Shown piece after piece: positions 1-9,370 of a stretch of 50,793 nucleotides of DNA. Within the stretch, counting starts at the first letter, position 1, and the number at the start of each line of letters is the position of its first letter. Made by a program: the position numbers and the translations under genes. This stretch comes from Sphingomonadales bacterium (GTDB lineage Bacteria; Pseudomonadota; Alphaproteobacteria; Sphingomonadales; Kordiimonadaceae), in assembly GCA_011088215.1 (NCBI GenBank), contig JAALKD010000022.1:1-50793 (forward strand), given 5' to 3'. The notes beneath the pieces were generated by a model. That model saw nothing but the letters and a program-made list of their open reading frames with translations. It did not search any database and was not told the origin of the DNA.

Positions 1-868
1 GGAGTGCGCCAGCAGCTGCCAGGTCAGCGCGGGTGAAATTGCCGAAGCCATCCAAAGTTGAAACATCGAACAGTGCCTCGAGCCTGCGCTTGCCGCTTCC
101 GCTGTCGAAAATATGGTCGGCGAGCGGGCTCATGCAGGCTCGCCAGTCAAACAAAGCGGCGCTTATGGTTTGATCCGATGCTGTGCTTTCTCCCACCAGT
201 ATCTCGCCGGGTTGCAGGCGAGCAATGTCGGCGTCCAAGCGTCCCGCTTTGGTGGGCAGAATGAAAAACTCGCCGGTCGACATGTCAGCCACCGCTAACG
301 AGACATCCTTTTGCGCGCGGCCAATTGCCACCAGATAATTGTGACTGCGCGGATTAAGAAGTGTGTCTTCGGTGAGCGTGCCGGGGGTTACCAATCGCAC
401 AACTTCCCGGCGGACCACTGATTTGGCGCCCCGGCGCTTGGCGGCTGCTGGGTCTTCGGTTTGTTCGCACACCGCAACCTTGAAGCCGCGCTTGATCAGT
501 CGCGCCAGGTAATTTTCAGCTGCGTGTACAGGCACACCTGCCATAGGGATGTCTTCGCCAGAAAGTTTGCCCCGTTTTGTAAGCGTGATGTCCAGTGCGG
601 CGGAGGCTTTTTCGGCATCTTCAAAAAATAGTTCGTAAAAGTCGCCCATGCGGTAGAACAGCAGACAATCAGGATAGGCCGCTTTCATTTCCAGAAACTG
701 GCTCATCATTGGGGTCACGCCCGGTGCTTTGAGCGCGCGCAGCCATTTGTTGCTGTCTTCGTTTACTGCAGCGGGCTGCGCTAGCGGTGTATCTGAACCG
801 CTGCCAACACCGATGGTATCGGGTTCTTCGTCGTTTGCAGCTTGGTTTTTTGCGGCATTGGTGTCCAA
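1..868 (-). CDS. mutS: DNA mismatch repair protein MutS, N-terminal part (cut by window edge)
   Basis: MutS recognises mismatched bases and starts methyl-independent or MutL-dependent repair. The window holds about 289 N-terminal codons. They include the mismatch-binding domain I with the Phe-x-Glu wedge (GDFYELF, about residue 78) followed by typical MutS text such as DITLTKRGK and AVCEQTEDP; the rest lies beyond base 1. I chose the TTG at 866-868: it follows an in-frame TGA closely and has a GGGAG Shine-Dalgarno seven bases upstream. It gives an acidic, Ala/Asn-rich extension of about 50 residues. A GTG at 716-718 would instead give the standard MutS start (MTPMMSQF) but has no visible ribosome site. 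It is divergent from maeB. The family call is certain; the start is not. Confidence 0.95.
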   Translation of the reverse strand, partial: MDTNAAKNQAANDEEPDTIGVGSGSDTPLAQPAAVNEDSNKWLRALKAPGVTPMMSQFLEMKAAYPDCLLFYRMGDFYELFFEDAEKASAALDITLTKRGKLSGEDIPMAGVPVHAAENYLARLIKRGFKVAVCEQTEDPAAAKRRGAKSVVRREVVRLVTPGTLTEDTLLNPRSHNYLVAIGRAQKDVSLAVADMSTGEFFILPTKAGRLDADIARLQPGEILVGESTASDQTISAALFDWRACMSPLADHIFDSGSGKRRLEALFDVSTLDGFGNFTRADLAAAGAL

Positions 869-1070
869 AGCCGAACTCCCTCAACAAATGTTTGTGACAA
901 CAGTCATAACAATTTCAGTTTAGTATGCTGGGCGCAATGTGCGATAGTAAGCGCCGCTTCAGTTTGCAAAAACACTATAATCTGGTTTAGAGCATTCCGG
1001 CACCAGCTGCCAAGTGTAAGAACGGATAAACACACATAAGAACTGATAAAAAGTAGATCTGGGAAATAGT
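869..1070. promoter_or_regulatory. Divergent mutS/maeB intergenic region with candidate maeB -10
   Basis: About 200 bases separate the two divergent genes. On the plus strand a perfect TATAAT sits at 976-981, about 95 bases before maeB, but I see no good -35 at 16-18 bases upstream. The region is AT-rich just before maeB. Promoter placement is an inference from this one hexamer. Confidence 0.3.
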
Positions 1071-3383
1071 ATGCCAACCAAACCGACAAAATTTACTGAC
1101 GATGAAGCACTGCGCTTCCATTCTTCTGGCCGCCCCGGCAAGCTGGAGATAATTCCGTCCAAACCAATGGCGACACAGCGCGATCTGTCGCTGGCCTATA
1201 GTCCTGGTGTGGCGGTGCCAGTAAAAGCAATCGCTGAGGACCCGGACACGGCCTATGATTATACTTCCAAGGGAAACCTGGTTGCAGTGATATCGAACGG
1301 TACAGCGATTCTCGGTTTGGGCGCGCTGGGGGCGCAGGCATCGAAGCCGGTGATGGAAGGCAAGTCAGTCCTGTTCAAGCGTTTTGCCGATGTGGATTCA
1401 ATCGATCTTGAAGTTGACACCGACGATATCGACGAGTTTGTTAATTGCGTGAAACTGTTGGGCCCCAGTTTCGGCGGTATTAATCTGGAAGATATCCGCG
1501 CACCGGAGTGTTTCATCATCGAGCAGCGCCTGCGCGAGCTTATGGATATTCCGGTGTTTCACGATGATCAGCACGGCACCGCGATTATCACCGCCGCAGG
1601 TTTCATCAATGCGCTGGATTTGACCGGCCGAGACTTAAAAACGACCCGCGTTGTTGCGGTAGGCGCCGGCGCTGCTTGCATTGCTTGCATAGAGCTTATT
1701 AAAGCGATGGGCTTGCCCCATGACAATGTTACCGTCGTGGACAGGACCGGTGTTATTTATGAAGGCCGGACCAAAGGCATGAATCAGTGGAAATCAGCCC
1801 ATGCAATAAAAACCGACGCCCGTGAGTTGGAACAGGCAATTAAGGGGGCTGATGCGGTAATCGGCTTGGCCGCCGCGGGCTCGATAACCAAAGATATGGT
1901 TGCCTCTATGGCAGAAAAGCCGATTATTTTTGCCATGGCCAACCCGGACCCGGAGATTACGCCGGAAGATGTGCGGTCGGTGCGGCCCGACGCAATTATT
2001 GCTACCGGCCGCTCGGACTATCCCAATCAGGTGAACAATGTACTTGGTTTCCCCTATATTTTCCGGGGTGCGCTGGATGTGTGGGCGCGCACCATCAATG
2101 AAGAGATGAAGATCGCCGCGGTTCATGCGTTGGCGGAATTGGCGCGCGAGGATGTACCCGACGAAGTAGCCGCGGCATATGGCGGCGAGCAGCCTCATTA
2201 CGGCCCAGACTACATTATTCCTGCTCCGTTTGATCCTCGGCTCATTCGCACCATTCCGGTTCATGTGGCGCACGCAGCGATGGAAACTGGTGTGGCCCGA
2301 AAACCGATTGATGATCTTGATGCCTACGCGCAGGAACTGTCTGCAAGGCTCGACCCGACAGTGGATACACTGTCGACAATATTTGAAGACTTGAAACGTC
2401 GCCCCTTGAAGCGAGTAGTGTTTGCAGAGGCTGAGGAAGATAGAGTTCTGCGCTCGGCGATAGGTTTCAAAAATGCGGGCTACGGCATTCCAGTTTTGGT
2501 GGGGTATGAGGCGCCGATTAGAGAAAAACTACGCGAAATGGGTGTGGATGATACCGATTTTGAGATATCGAATGCCAGCAATAATCCGCGCCGCAATCAC
2601 TATGTTGATATGCTCTACGAGCGGCTCAACCGGCGCGGCTTTTTGCTGCGCGATGTGACCCGTTTGGTGAAGCGCGATCGCAACGTATTTTCGGCCTGTA
2701 TGGTTGCCAGCGGCGATGCAGACGCTGTGGTTACAGGTGTTACTCGCCACTACTGGCGCGCGCTCAAAAATATGAAACGTGTGATTGACCCGTTGCCGGG
2801 CCAGCGGCCTTTTGGGTTGTCGATTATGGTTATGCGTGGGCGCACAGTATTTTTGGCCGACACCACAGTGAACGAACTGCCGTCCGCGCGTGAGCTTGCA
2901 GATATTGCACAGGCGGCGGCTGCCTTTGTGCGCAGACTGGGCCATGATCCACGTGTGGCCTTTTTGTCCTTCTCTAATTTTGGCAATCCGCCTTCAGACC
3001 GAACACGCCATATTCAGGAAGCTGTATCTATTCTGGAAGAACGCGAGGTCGACTTCGAGTTTGACGGTGAGATGCAGGCGGATGTGGCACTCAACCGCGA
3101 TTTGATGGAAAAATACCCGTTTATGCGGCTTTCCGGACCGGCAAATCTGCTCATTATGCCAACGCTGCACTCGGCAAACATCAGTTATAAGCTCTTGAGT
3201 GAACTTGGTGGCGGAAGGGTGATTGGTCCGATGCTGCTTGGCATGAGCCATGCCATTCAAGTGGCGCGGCTTACGTCTACGGCGACCGACTTGGTTAATA
3301 TGGCGGCCTTGGCCGCAGCCAACGCAGATATGCTGGAACAGACCCGCGGCAAGGTTACCGCGCAGGAAGAATTGGAGCTATAG
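1071..3383 (+). CDS. maeB: NADP-dependent malic enzyme with C-terminal phosphotransacetylase-like domain
   Basis: This enzyme oxidatively decarboxylates malate to pyruvate, giving NADPH and linking the TCA cycle to acetyl-CoA and gluconeogenic supply. At 770 residues it has the usual length of the large MaeB type. Residues 1 to about 400 are the malic enzyme part, with the malic N-terminal signature (AYSPGVAVP, FHDDQHGTA) and a Rossmann segment around GAGAACIACIEL. Residues from about 425 to 760 match the phosphate acetyl/butyryltransferase fold, which in this family is regulatory (acetyl-CoA response) rather than catalytic. The gene stands alone and converges on the response regulator gene with only 16 bases between stops. 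No frameshift or missing motif is seen. Confidence 0.96.
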   Translation: MPTKPTKFTDDEALRFHSSGRPGKLEIIPSKPMATQRDLSLAYSPGVAVPVKAIAEDPDTAYDYTSKGNLVAVISNGTAILGLGALGAQASKPVMEGKSVLFKRFADVDSIDLEVDTDDIDEFVNCVKLLGPSFGGINLEDIRAPECFIIEQRLRELMDIPVFHDDQHGTAIITAAGFINALDLTGRDLKTTRVVAVGAGAACIACIELIKAMGLPHDNVTVVDRTGVIYEGRTKGMNQWKSAHAIKTDARELEQAIKGADAVIGLAAAGSITKDMVASMAEKPIIFAMANPDPEITPEDVRSVRPDAIIATGRSDYPNQVNNVLGFPYIFRGALDVWARTINEEMKIAAVHALAELAREDVPDEVAAAYGGEQPHYGPDYIIPAPFDPRLIRTIPVHVAHAAMETGVARKPIDDLDAYAQELSARLDPTVDTLSTIFEDLKRRPLKRVVFAEAEEDRVLRSAIGFKNAGYGIPVLVGYEAPIREKLREMGVDDTDFEISNASNNPRRNHYVDMLYERLNRRGFLLRDVTRLVKRDRNVFSACMVASGDADAVVTGVTRHYWRALKNMKRVIDPLPGQRPFGLSIMVMRGRTVFLADTTVNELPSARELADIAQAAAAFVRRLGHDPRVAFLSFSNFGNPPSDRTRHIQEAVSILEEREVDFEFDGEMQADVALNRDLMEKYPFMRLSGPANLLIMPTLHSANISYKLLSELGGGRVIGPMLLGMSHAIQVARLTSTATDLVNMAALAAANADMLEQTRGKVTAQEELEL

Positions 3384-3399
3384 TGAAGGTTCGGCGCGA

Positions 3400-4833
3400 T
3401 CAGGATTGGTTTTGCCAGGCGCTGATCTTGCGGTAGAGCGTGGACGGGTTAACCTCCAACGCTTTTGCCGCCTTTCGGACACGGCCATCAGATAACGCGA
3501 TGGCTTGTTCAATCGCCCTTTTTTCTACGAGCGCTAACGGTTCGATACCTCGGTTGGAAGCATAGTCGCCGCTGGCTTGTTTTACTGGGTGATCAGGAGT
3601 GTAACCGGTTGCCTGCGGCTGGCCGGAAGGGGCTAGCGCTACATTGCGGCGTACCGGCACAGACCCCAAAATAGGCTTAAGCATTTCAGCGGTGAGTTCT
3701 TCATAATCGTTTAAGACAACTATACTTTGAATGACGTTACCCAACTCCCGGACATTGCCAGGCCAGCTATGAGCCAGCAATCGCTCACGCGCGTCGGCGG
3801 AAAAGTCCTTGAATGTTTTATTTTCCTCAGCAGAAAAAACAGTGAGAAAATGTTTAGCAATTTCAAGCACATCCTGGCCGCGGTCAGTTAGTGATGGCAT
3901 ATGAATAGGGACAACATGCAGGCGGTAGTACGGGTCTTCTCGGAACCGGCCTTCGGCCACTTCCTGCGCCGGTATTCTATTTGTTGCGCAAACGAAACGA
4001 ACATCTACATTCACTGCTTGATTGCTGCCTACTGGGACAACTTGCCCGGTTTGAATGAATCGCAGCAGTTTGGTTTGGAGATCTAGAGGCATTTCGCAGA
4101 TTTCATCAAGAAATAGCGTGCCACCATCTGCGGATACAGCGGCACCGTCTCTGTCGGTCGCGGCACCGGTGAATGCGCCTTTAACATGGCCGAAAATCTC
4201 ACTTTCGATCAGGTTTTCTGGAATTGCTGCGCAGTTTAGCGCAACAAATCGTTCACTTTTCCTCGGGCTTAGCTGATGAATGGCCTCTGCGCATAACTCC
4301 TTGCCTGTACCCGAAGGACCCATAATGAAAACGCTCGCCTTGGACGGTGCGCTGTCTTCAATCATGCGGTACACGGACTGCATGACCGGACTGCTGCCGA
4401 TGAAACGGTCAAACTTTTTTGGTGATCCGCTGCTATAGCGCTTCACCAGATTGGAAAGGCGGGAAATTTCCAGTGCGTTGTTTACCGTGGTTGTCAGCCG
4501 TTCAGCATTGAAGGGTTTAAGCAGAAAATCAGATGCGCCGCTTCTCATGGCTTCAACAGCGATGGTCACCGACCCGTGCGCTGTAATAACAATGACTCTG
4601 GAGGACACCTTGTTTGCTTTTAGCTGTTTTAGGATGTCGATACCGTCCATATCAGGCAGTTTGAGGTCTAGCAAAATAACCGTAGGCGTTTGGGCGCTAA
4701 TTCTGGCAAGTGCTTGCTGCCCGGTTTCCGAGATGTCCGTCGGGATGCCAAGTGGTTTCATATATTCCCGGTAGGTCAACGCCAGGGTTGGGCTGTCTTC
4801 TATGATAAGAATATTGTCTTCAGTTGTGGTCAT
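3400..4833 (-). CDS. Sigma-54-dependent response regulator, LuxO/NtrC type
   Basis: A 477-residue two-component transcription activator of RpoN promoters. The receiver domain (1-120) has the acidic pair E12/D13, the phospho-acceptor D56, T84 and K106. The AAA+ domain has Walker A GPSGTGKE (172-179), the sigma-54 contact loop GAFTGA (219-224) and Walker B D243/E244. A Fis-type helix-turn-helix closes the protein (about 440-472). The receiver text (YREYMKPLGI, LLDLKLPDMDGIDIL) reminded me of LuxO of Vibrio, which is an impression from memory. No histidine kinase or phosphotransfer gene lies next to it, so its signal is unknown. It is divergent from a PilZ gene, which hints at surface or motility control. 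rpoN itself lies about 6 kb away. Confidence 0.93.
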   Translation of the reverse strand: MTTTEDNILIIEDSPTLALTYREYMKPLGIPTDISETGQQALARISAQTPTVILLDLKLPDMDGIDILKQLKANKVSSRVIVITAHGSVTIAVEAMRSGASDFLLKPFNAERLTTTVNNALEISRLSNLVKRYSSGSPKKFDRFIGSSPVMQSVYRMIEDSAPSKASVFIMGPSGTGKELCAEAIHQLSPRKSERFVALNCAAIPENLIESEIFGHVKGAFTGAATDRDGAAVSADGGTLFLDEICEMPLDLQTKLLRFIQTGQVVPVGSNQAVNVDVRFVCATNRIPAQEVAEGRFREDPYYRLHVVPIHMPSLTDRGQDVLEIAKHFLTVFSAEENKTFKDFSADARERLLAHSWPGNVRELGNVIQSIVVLNDYEELTAEMLKPILGSVPVRRNVALAPSGQPQATGYTPDHPVKQASGDYASNRGIEPLALVEKRAIEQAIALSDGRVRKAAKALEVNPSTLYRKISAWQNQS

Positions 4834-4899
4834 TTGCCGCTCTTTTGTTTTCCGCTTCCTCTTGTTTAATGCAAAATGCAGCAGGGTCCAAGGGCCTCA

Positions 4900-4912
4900 T
4901 CGCAATTTGCGA
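4900..4912. promoter_or_regulatory. Perfect 13-bp palindrome in the divergent regulator/PilZ promoter region
   Basis: TCGCAATTTGCGA is a perfect inverted repeat (6 + 1 + 6) placed 67 bases before the response regulator start and 107 bases before the PilZ start. Position and symmetry suit an operator for one or both genes. No binding protein can be named. Confidence 0.3.
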
Positions 4913-5018
4913 CACCATTTTAAGAAAATTGTATCGGCTTGGTGACAAAGGCTTTACCCGGACACCGTATAACTATGTGTTGATTGTCCCAATGACTTAA
5001 CTTGTAGGCTGGATCGAT

Positions 5019-5402
5019 ATGATAACTAACTCCCCGGCACAGACCGAAGAAGCGTCAGAATGTGAGCAAAAACCCGCCGAATTTATCGGAGGCTCGGCAG
5101 ACGCTCGAAGTTATCGGCGTAGGTCAGTTTTATGGCCCGCCAAACTAAAAGTTGGTCAGCACGACTTTAAATGTCAAATATGGAATATGTCCCTGGGCGG
5201 TGCGCGCATTCGGTTGGGTCTGCCGATCAAAAAAGGCGCTGATGTTACACTCATGATCGCTGGCCGTGGTGAAATTGGTGCGACTGTACGTTGGTGCAGA
5301 AACGATACCACTGGTCTGTCTTTCAATATTCCAGCTGAAGAGGTGCGGCTTTTGTTCCTAGACCGGCTGCAGTCCATGGGCATGGAAACCGCTGAGGTAT
5401 AG
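5019..5402 (+). CDS. PilZ-domain protein
   Basis: A 127-residue cytoplasmic protein made almost entirely of one PilZ domain, the common receptor fold for cyclic di-GMP. The arginine cluster RRRSVLWPA (33-41) and the NMSLGG turn (56-61) match the two ligand-binding motifs (RxxxR and D/NxSxxG); an Asn stands where Asp is most common, which many binders share. The first 30 residues are acidic and probably disordered. It is divergent from the sigma-54 regulator gene and upstream of DUF1491 in the same direction with an 88-base gap. The target (motility, polysaccharide or transcription) cannot be read from the sequence. Confidence 0.88.
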   Translation: MITNSPAQTEEASECEQKPAEFIGGSADARSYRRRSVLWPAKLKVGQHDFKCQIWNMSLGGARIRLGLPIKKGADVTLMIAGRGEIGATVRWCRNDTTGLSFNIPAEEVRLLFLDRLQSMGMETAEV

Positions 5403-5490
5403 GGACGGCCCAGCCGTCGCTTGTTGTACGGCCAAATGACGCTGTGCCTCAGGGCTTGACCCTCTCGACTATCCATGACCTAAAGGCCTC

Positions 5491-5826
5491 ATGAATGATG
5501 CCCTGAAAACATCGCTTTGGGTCGAAGCACATATCCGAACCTGTTTTAGCTTGGACTATCCGGCATTTGTTGTTGCCCGCGGAGACGCCGACCGCGGTGG
5601 TATATTGCTGAAACTCGACCGTTTCGACGATGGCATCTTTTTGTATGAACGCACCCTGGATTTTGACGGCAACCGGGTTTGGCGGCAGTTGAAAGCCGGG
5701 TTGGACAGCGCAAACGCGCAGGGAGTAATTGACAAGAAACGGTCTTTCGATTCTGACTTATGGGTACTCGAAATTGAAGATATGCGAGCTACTTATCAGC
5801 TCGACGCCCCGGTTTTAGCCGACTAA
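5491..5826 (+). CDS. DUF1491 family protein
   Basis: A 111-residue protein with the pattern of DUF1491, a small family of unknown function that I know mainly from Alphaproteobacteria: LWVEAHIRTCFSLDYPAFVVARGD near the N-terminus (here split as LWVEAHIR and PAFVVARGD), then a basic GGILLKLDRF strand and a C-terminal DLWVLEIED motif. A good AAAGG ribosome site precedes the ATG. It has no signal peptide or membrane segment. The gene lies 100 bases before def; a weak promoter-like TTGACG (5863-5868) in that gap suggests def has its own promoter. Confidence 0.82.
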   Translation: MNDALKTSLWVEAHIRTCFSLDYPAFVVARGDADRGGILLKLDRFDDGIFLYERTLDFDGNRVWRQLKAGLDSANAQGVIDKKRSFDSDLWVLEIEDMRATYQLDAPVLAD

Positions 5827-5926
5827 ATCAGTCAAAACCGCATGTATCGCCGTTGTTATACCTTGACGCGGCGATCGTTGCTTCATAGGTAAAGCCCTTG
5901 CGCAACATCAATGAGCTAACAAGACT

Positions 5927-6445
5927 ATGAGCCAACTCAATATCATCAATGTGCCGGACCCTTTGTTGAAAACAGTTTCAACACCTGTGGCTAAAGTTGA
6001 CGCTGAAACGCGCCAGCTTTTGGATGATATGCTGGAAACGATGTATGCCGCGCCCGGTATTGGCCTGGCAGCGATCCAGGTTGCCATTGCCAAGCGGGTG
6101 ATCGTGGTCGATACGTCTGCCGACGAAGACGAAAAATCACCCATGTTTCTGGTGAATCCGGAAGTGGTTTGGGAATCTCCGGAGCGGTCCACATACAGCG
6201 AAGGCTGTTTATCCGTGCCAGAGCATTATGCAGATGTGGAAAGGCCAGCCTCGGTGCGGGTCAAATATCTCGACTATAATAACGAGATGCAGGAAACCCT
6301 GATGGACGGGCTCACGGCCACATGTGTGCAACATGAAATTGATCACTTGGATGGTATTGTTTTCATCGACTATTTGTCGCGGTTAAAGCGTAATATGATT
6401 GTCAAAAAGGTTCAAAAAGCACAAAAAGACTCGGTGGTGCTTTAG
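5927..6445 (+). CDS. def: Peptide deformylase
   Basis: Removes the formyl group from the N-terminal methionine of new proteins. All three metal and catalytic motifs are present in 172 residues: GIGLAAIQ (44-51), EGCLSVPE (92-99, Cys ligand) and HEIDH (136-140, two His ligands and the catalytic Glu). Length and spacing are normal. It is the first gene of def-fmt-truA; the gap to fmt is 30 bases and holds a GGGGG-rich ribosome site for fmt. Pairing def with fmt couples deformylation to the formylation step made by the next gene. Confidence 0.97.
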   Translation: MSQLNIINVPDPLLKTVSTPVAKVDAETRQLLDDMLETMYAAPGIGLAAIQVAIAKRVIVVDTSADEDEKSPMFLVNPEVVWESPERSTYSEGCLSVPEHYADVERPASVRVKYLDYNNEMQETLMDGLTATCVQHEIDHLDGIVFIDYLSRLKRNMIVKKVQKAQKDSVVL

Positions 6446-6475
6446 CACCTTATCCTCAAGCAAGCAGGGGGCGTT

Positions 6476-7411
6476 ATGAAGCTTATTTTTATGGGCACGC
6501 CTGATTTTTCGGTACCGACCCTGCGTGCTTTGCACGGCGCAGGCCATGATATCGTGGCAGTTTATACGCAGCCACCGCGCCCTGCCGGTCGCGGCAAGCG
6601 AGAGCAGAAAAGTGCGGTTCATAAGGCTTCCGAAGAGCTTGGTTTACGTGTCAGAACGCCGAAAAGTCTGAAAGATTCAATCAGCCAGAACGAACTGTCT
6701 GCTTTGCATGCTGACTGTGCGGTAGTGGTTGCCTACGGCCAGATTTTGCCTCAAGTCGTGCTGGATGCACCTAGGCTTGGTTGTATTAATATACATGCAT
6801 CATTGCTACCGCGTTGGCGCGGCGCGGCGCCCATCCACCGGGCGGTTATGGCGGGCGACCGTGAAACCGGCGTTTGTGTCATGCAAATGGAAGCCGGGCT
6901 TGATACCGGGCCTGTGTTGACCAGCGCGCGCGTGGAAATTTCCACCCGCGCAACCACGCAGACCCTGCATGACAAACTGGCTGACCTGGGCGCATCGCTG
7001 ATAAATGAAACTCTTGAAAGCTTGGACAGTGGAACCGCAACAGCCATACCGCAATCGGGCGAAGGTGTAACTTACGCGCATAAAATTGATAAAGCCGAAG
7101 CGCGCATCGACTGGGGCGTAAGCGCCGTGCTTATTGATCAGATGGTGCGCGGACTATACCCGTTTCCGGGCGCCTGGACCACTATTGAAGGTGAACGGGT
7201 TAACATTCTATCTGGGCGCTCAATTGATCAAAACGAGGCTGACACGAGGGCTGGAGCGACATTGACAGACGCATTGCTCGTTGCCTGCGGCGCGGGAGCC
7301 TATCAAATTGAAACTGCGCAGCGGGCCGGGAAAAGTTTTGCCCACCGCGAAGATTTTTTGCGTGGGTTCCCTGTGCCTGCGGGAACACGATTAGGCGGGG
7401 ACGGCTCATGA
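6476..7411 (+). CDS. fmt: Methionyl-tRNA formyltransferase
   Basis: Formylates initiator Met-tRNA using 10-formyl-tetrahydrofolate. The 311-residue protein has the N-terminal Rossmann-like formyltransferase domain with the catalytic N106, H108 and D143 and the SLLP loop (109-112), then the OB-like C-terminal domain that binds tRNA (from about 205). The [10 protein letters not shown] stretch near residue 38 is the usual substrate-binding loop. It shares the bases ATGA with truA, so the two are translationally coupled. Confidence 0.97.
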   Translation: MKLIFMGTPDFSVPTLRALHGAGHDIVAVYTQPPRPAGRGKREQKSAVHKASEELGLRVRTPKSLKDSISQNELSALHADCAVVVAYGQILPQVVLDAPRLGCINIHASLLPRWRGAAPIHRAVMAGDRETGVCVMQMEAGLDTGPVLTSARVEISTRATTQTLHDKLADLGASLINETLESLDSGTATAIPQSGEGVTYAHKIDKAEARIDWGVSAVLIDQMVRGLYPFPGAWTTIEGERVNILSGRSIDQNEADTRAGATLTDALLVACGAGAYQIETAQRAGKSFAHREDFLRGFPVPAGTRLGGDGS

Positions 7412-8157
7412 GTCGTTTCAAACTGACAATTGAATATGATGGCAGGCCGTATGTGGGCTGGCAGCGTCAGGACAACGGTCCTTCGGTCCAGCAGGCGCTT
7501 GAAGAGGCAATAGGAAAGTTTGCCCCTGAGCGGGAGGTTCGTGTTGCGGGTTCCGGGCGTACCGACGCCGGTGTGCACGCCTTTGGACAAGTTGCTCATT
7601 TTGATACCAAACGAGATATTACGGCGGACGAAGTTCAGGGCGCGATCAACTATCATTTGGGCCGTGAGCCCATTGCGGTGGTACACGCAAAGGTGGTGAG
7701 CGAGGATTTCAATGCTCGCTTTTCTGCAGTGGCCAGGCACTATGTCTACAAAATCTGTAACCGCCGGGCACCGCTTACCATCGACAGAGGGTTGAAATGG
7801 CATGTGAAGCCAGCGCTCGATGAGGATGCCATGCACGCGGCGGCACAGCATCTGGTCGGTAAGCACGACTTCACCACATTTCGTCATATGCACTGTCAGG
7901 CAAAAGATCCGGTAAAAACCATGGGCTATCTAAAGGTTGAGCGGTTTGGGCAGGAAATTCATCTGTTTGCAGGCGCAAGGTCGTTTTTGCATCACCAAAT
8001 TAGATCCATCACCGGCACGCTTATGCTGGTTGGTGCTGGCAAATGGACGGTGGACGATGTTAAGAGCGCGCTCGAAGCCAAGGACCGCTCAGCGCTTGGC
8101 CGTAACGCGCCGCCCGACGGCCTGTATTTTGACCGGGTCGATTATCCGCAGGAATGA
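7408..8157 (+). CDS. truA: tRNA pseudouridine(38-40) synthase
   Basis: Converts uridines 38-40 in the tRNA anticodon stem to pseudouridine. The 249 residues show the TruA signature [11 protein letters not shown] with the catalytic Asp53, the N-terminal [12 protein letters not shown] strand and the C-terminal [13 protein letters not shown] segment. The start overlaps the fmt stop by four bases. It is convergent with ptsN, with only four bases between the stop codons and no obvious terminator hairpin. Confidence 0.97.
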   Translation: MSRFKLTIEYDGRPYVGWQRQDNGPSVQQALEEAIGKFAPEREVRVAGSGRTDAGVHAFGQVAHFDTKRDITADEVQGAINYHLGREPIAVVHAKVVSEDFNARFSAVARHYVYKICNRRAPLTIDRGLKWHVKPALDEDAMHAAAQHLVGKHDFTTFRHMHCQAKDPVKTMGYLKVERFGQEIHLFAGARSFLHHQIRSITGTLMLVGAGKWTVDDVKSALEAKDRSALGRNAPPDGLYFDRVDYPQE

Positions 8158-8161
8158 AACG

Positions 8162-8623
8162 CTATGCGGCGTTGCTGGTGGGTTGGACAATCATTGCGTA
8201 GAGTGCATTTGCATTGGTTGTTTGCCTTAGCTTGTCACAGGCAGCGCTGTCGCGCAGAAGCCGAGACACTTTTGCCAATGCCTTCAAATGGTCAGCGCCG
8301 GCATTTTCCGGTGCAAATAACATAAACACCAGATCAACCGGCACATCATCTACTGCGTCAAAATCAACGGGCGCGGCCAGCCGAGCAAATACACCGCTAA
8401 TTTTGGTCAGGCCTTCAATGCGCGCATGAGGAATGGCAACGCCTTTGCCAACGCCGGTGCTGCCTAGCCGTTCCCGGACGAGCAGTTTTTCCATTGCCAA
8501 GCGATCATCGAAACCGTGAACTTCTGCCCAGCGGCGGGACAGATTTTGCAGTGCTTGTTTCTTACTGGAGGCTTTGAAGTCAGCAAAAACCAATTCTGTG
8601 ACCAACAAATCTTCGATATTCAT
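8162..8623 (-). CDS. ptsN: PTS IIA-like nitrogen regulatory protein (EIIA-Ntr)
   Basis: A 153-residue phosphocarrier of the nitrogen PTS; it does not transport sugar but passes a regulatory phosphate from PTS-Ntr proteins and acts on potassium, nitrogen and stress control in other proteobacteria. The active-site His66 lies in GVAIPHARIEGL. It is the last gene of the rpoN-hpf-ptsN run, 156 bases after hpf, an arrangement known widely in proteobacteria. Confidence 0.95.
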   Translation of the reverse strand: MNIEDLLVTELVFADFKASSKKQALQNLSRRWAEVHGFDDRLAMEKLLVRERLGSTGVGKGVAIPHARIEGLTKISGVFARLAAPVDFDAVDDVPVDLVFMLFAPENAGADHLKALAKVSRLLRDSAACDKLRQTTNANALYAMIVQPTSNAA

Positions 8624-8779
8624 TACAACTCTCTTGCCTGTGGCACCGGTATCTTGGTGGCATGCATTACAAACTCTAGCGATTGTGCTCGACTTTTAGG
8701 CTTTCCTGGTAACCCTGTTACAGTTGTTTTGCGTATTTTCCGGTTTGCTGTTCTGGCAATTTTCCGGCGATAGCCCGGC

Positions 8780-9370
8780 TTATTCTTTCGGGCTTATCCA
8801 GCCAATATTGCCGTCAGCCCGGCGGTATACAACTTCAAGCACATTCCCTTTTATGTTGCGGAATACAAATGCGTTCGCATCTGCCAAATCCATCAACATC
8901 GCGGCGTCGCCAACCGAAACTTTCGGTATCTCGCGGTTGCTTTCTGCAATGATGATCGGCTGATCATCTGCGCCGGTTTCAGTTTCGTCCTGCGTATCAT
9001 TGTCTGGCTCAGGCGCGATGACAACATCGCGCGCAACTTCCATGGCAATTTCACGGCTGGACAAATTATGGTGGTTCTTAAGGCGTCGTTTGTAGCGACG
9101 CAACTGTTTTTCCACTTTTTCTGCAGCAAGTTCAAAGGCAGCATAGGGGTCTTCAGCTTCTGCACGGCTATGCAGGTTCACCCCTTGATTGGGATGAAGG
9201 GATATGTCGGTTCGGTAACTATGGCCTTCTTTGGCAAAAGTGGTGGAGGCATCAATGGATCGGTTGAAGTATTTGTCAGAAACAATGGCTAGTCTGTCTT
9301 CCACGTGTGTAGTCAGGGCTTCGCCAACATTCATTTTACGTCCGGTAACATTGATATCCATATGTGCCAA
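8780..9370 (-). CDS. hpf: Ribosome hibernation promoting factor, long form
   Basis: A 196-residue protein of the long HPF type, which binds the decoding centre and dimerises 70S ribosomes into inactive 100S particles. The N-terminal S30AE domain (about 1-105) has the usual KEGHSYRTDI and FELAAEKVEKQLRRYKRRLK text. An acidic linker (about 115-140) leads to the C-terminal dimerisation domain (about 143-196, SVGDAAMLMDLADANAF). It follows rpoN with a 320-base gap that carries a perfect FNR/FixK-type box, so it probably has its own regulated promoter. Confidence 0.95.
   Translation of the reverse strand: MAHMDINVTGRKMNVGEALTTHVEDRLAIVSDKYFNRSIDASTTFAKEGHSYRTDISLHPNQGVNLHSRAEAEDPYAAFELAAEKVEKQLRRYKRRLKNHHNLSSREIAMEVARDVVIAPEPDNDTQDETETGADDQPIIIAESNREIPKVSVGDAAMLMDLADANAFVFRNIKGNVLEVVYRRADGNIGWISPKE

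Noticed and set aside
8640..8662. Sigma-54-like TGGCACC...TTGG between hpf and ptsN
   Set aside because: The -12 GC is missing at the required spacing, and no plus-strand gene follows.
8772..8794. A hairpin (AGCCCG/CGGGCT) over the hpf stop as terminator
   Set aside because: It overlaps the coding end and has no T-run on the minus strand.
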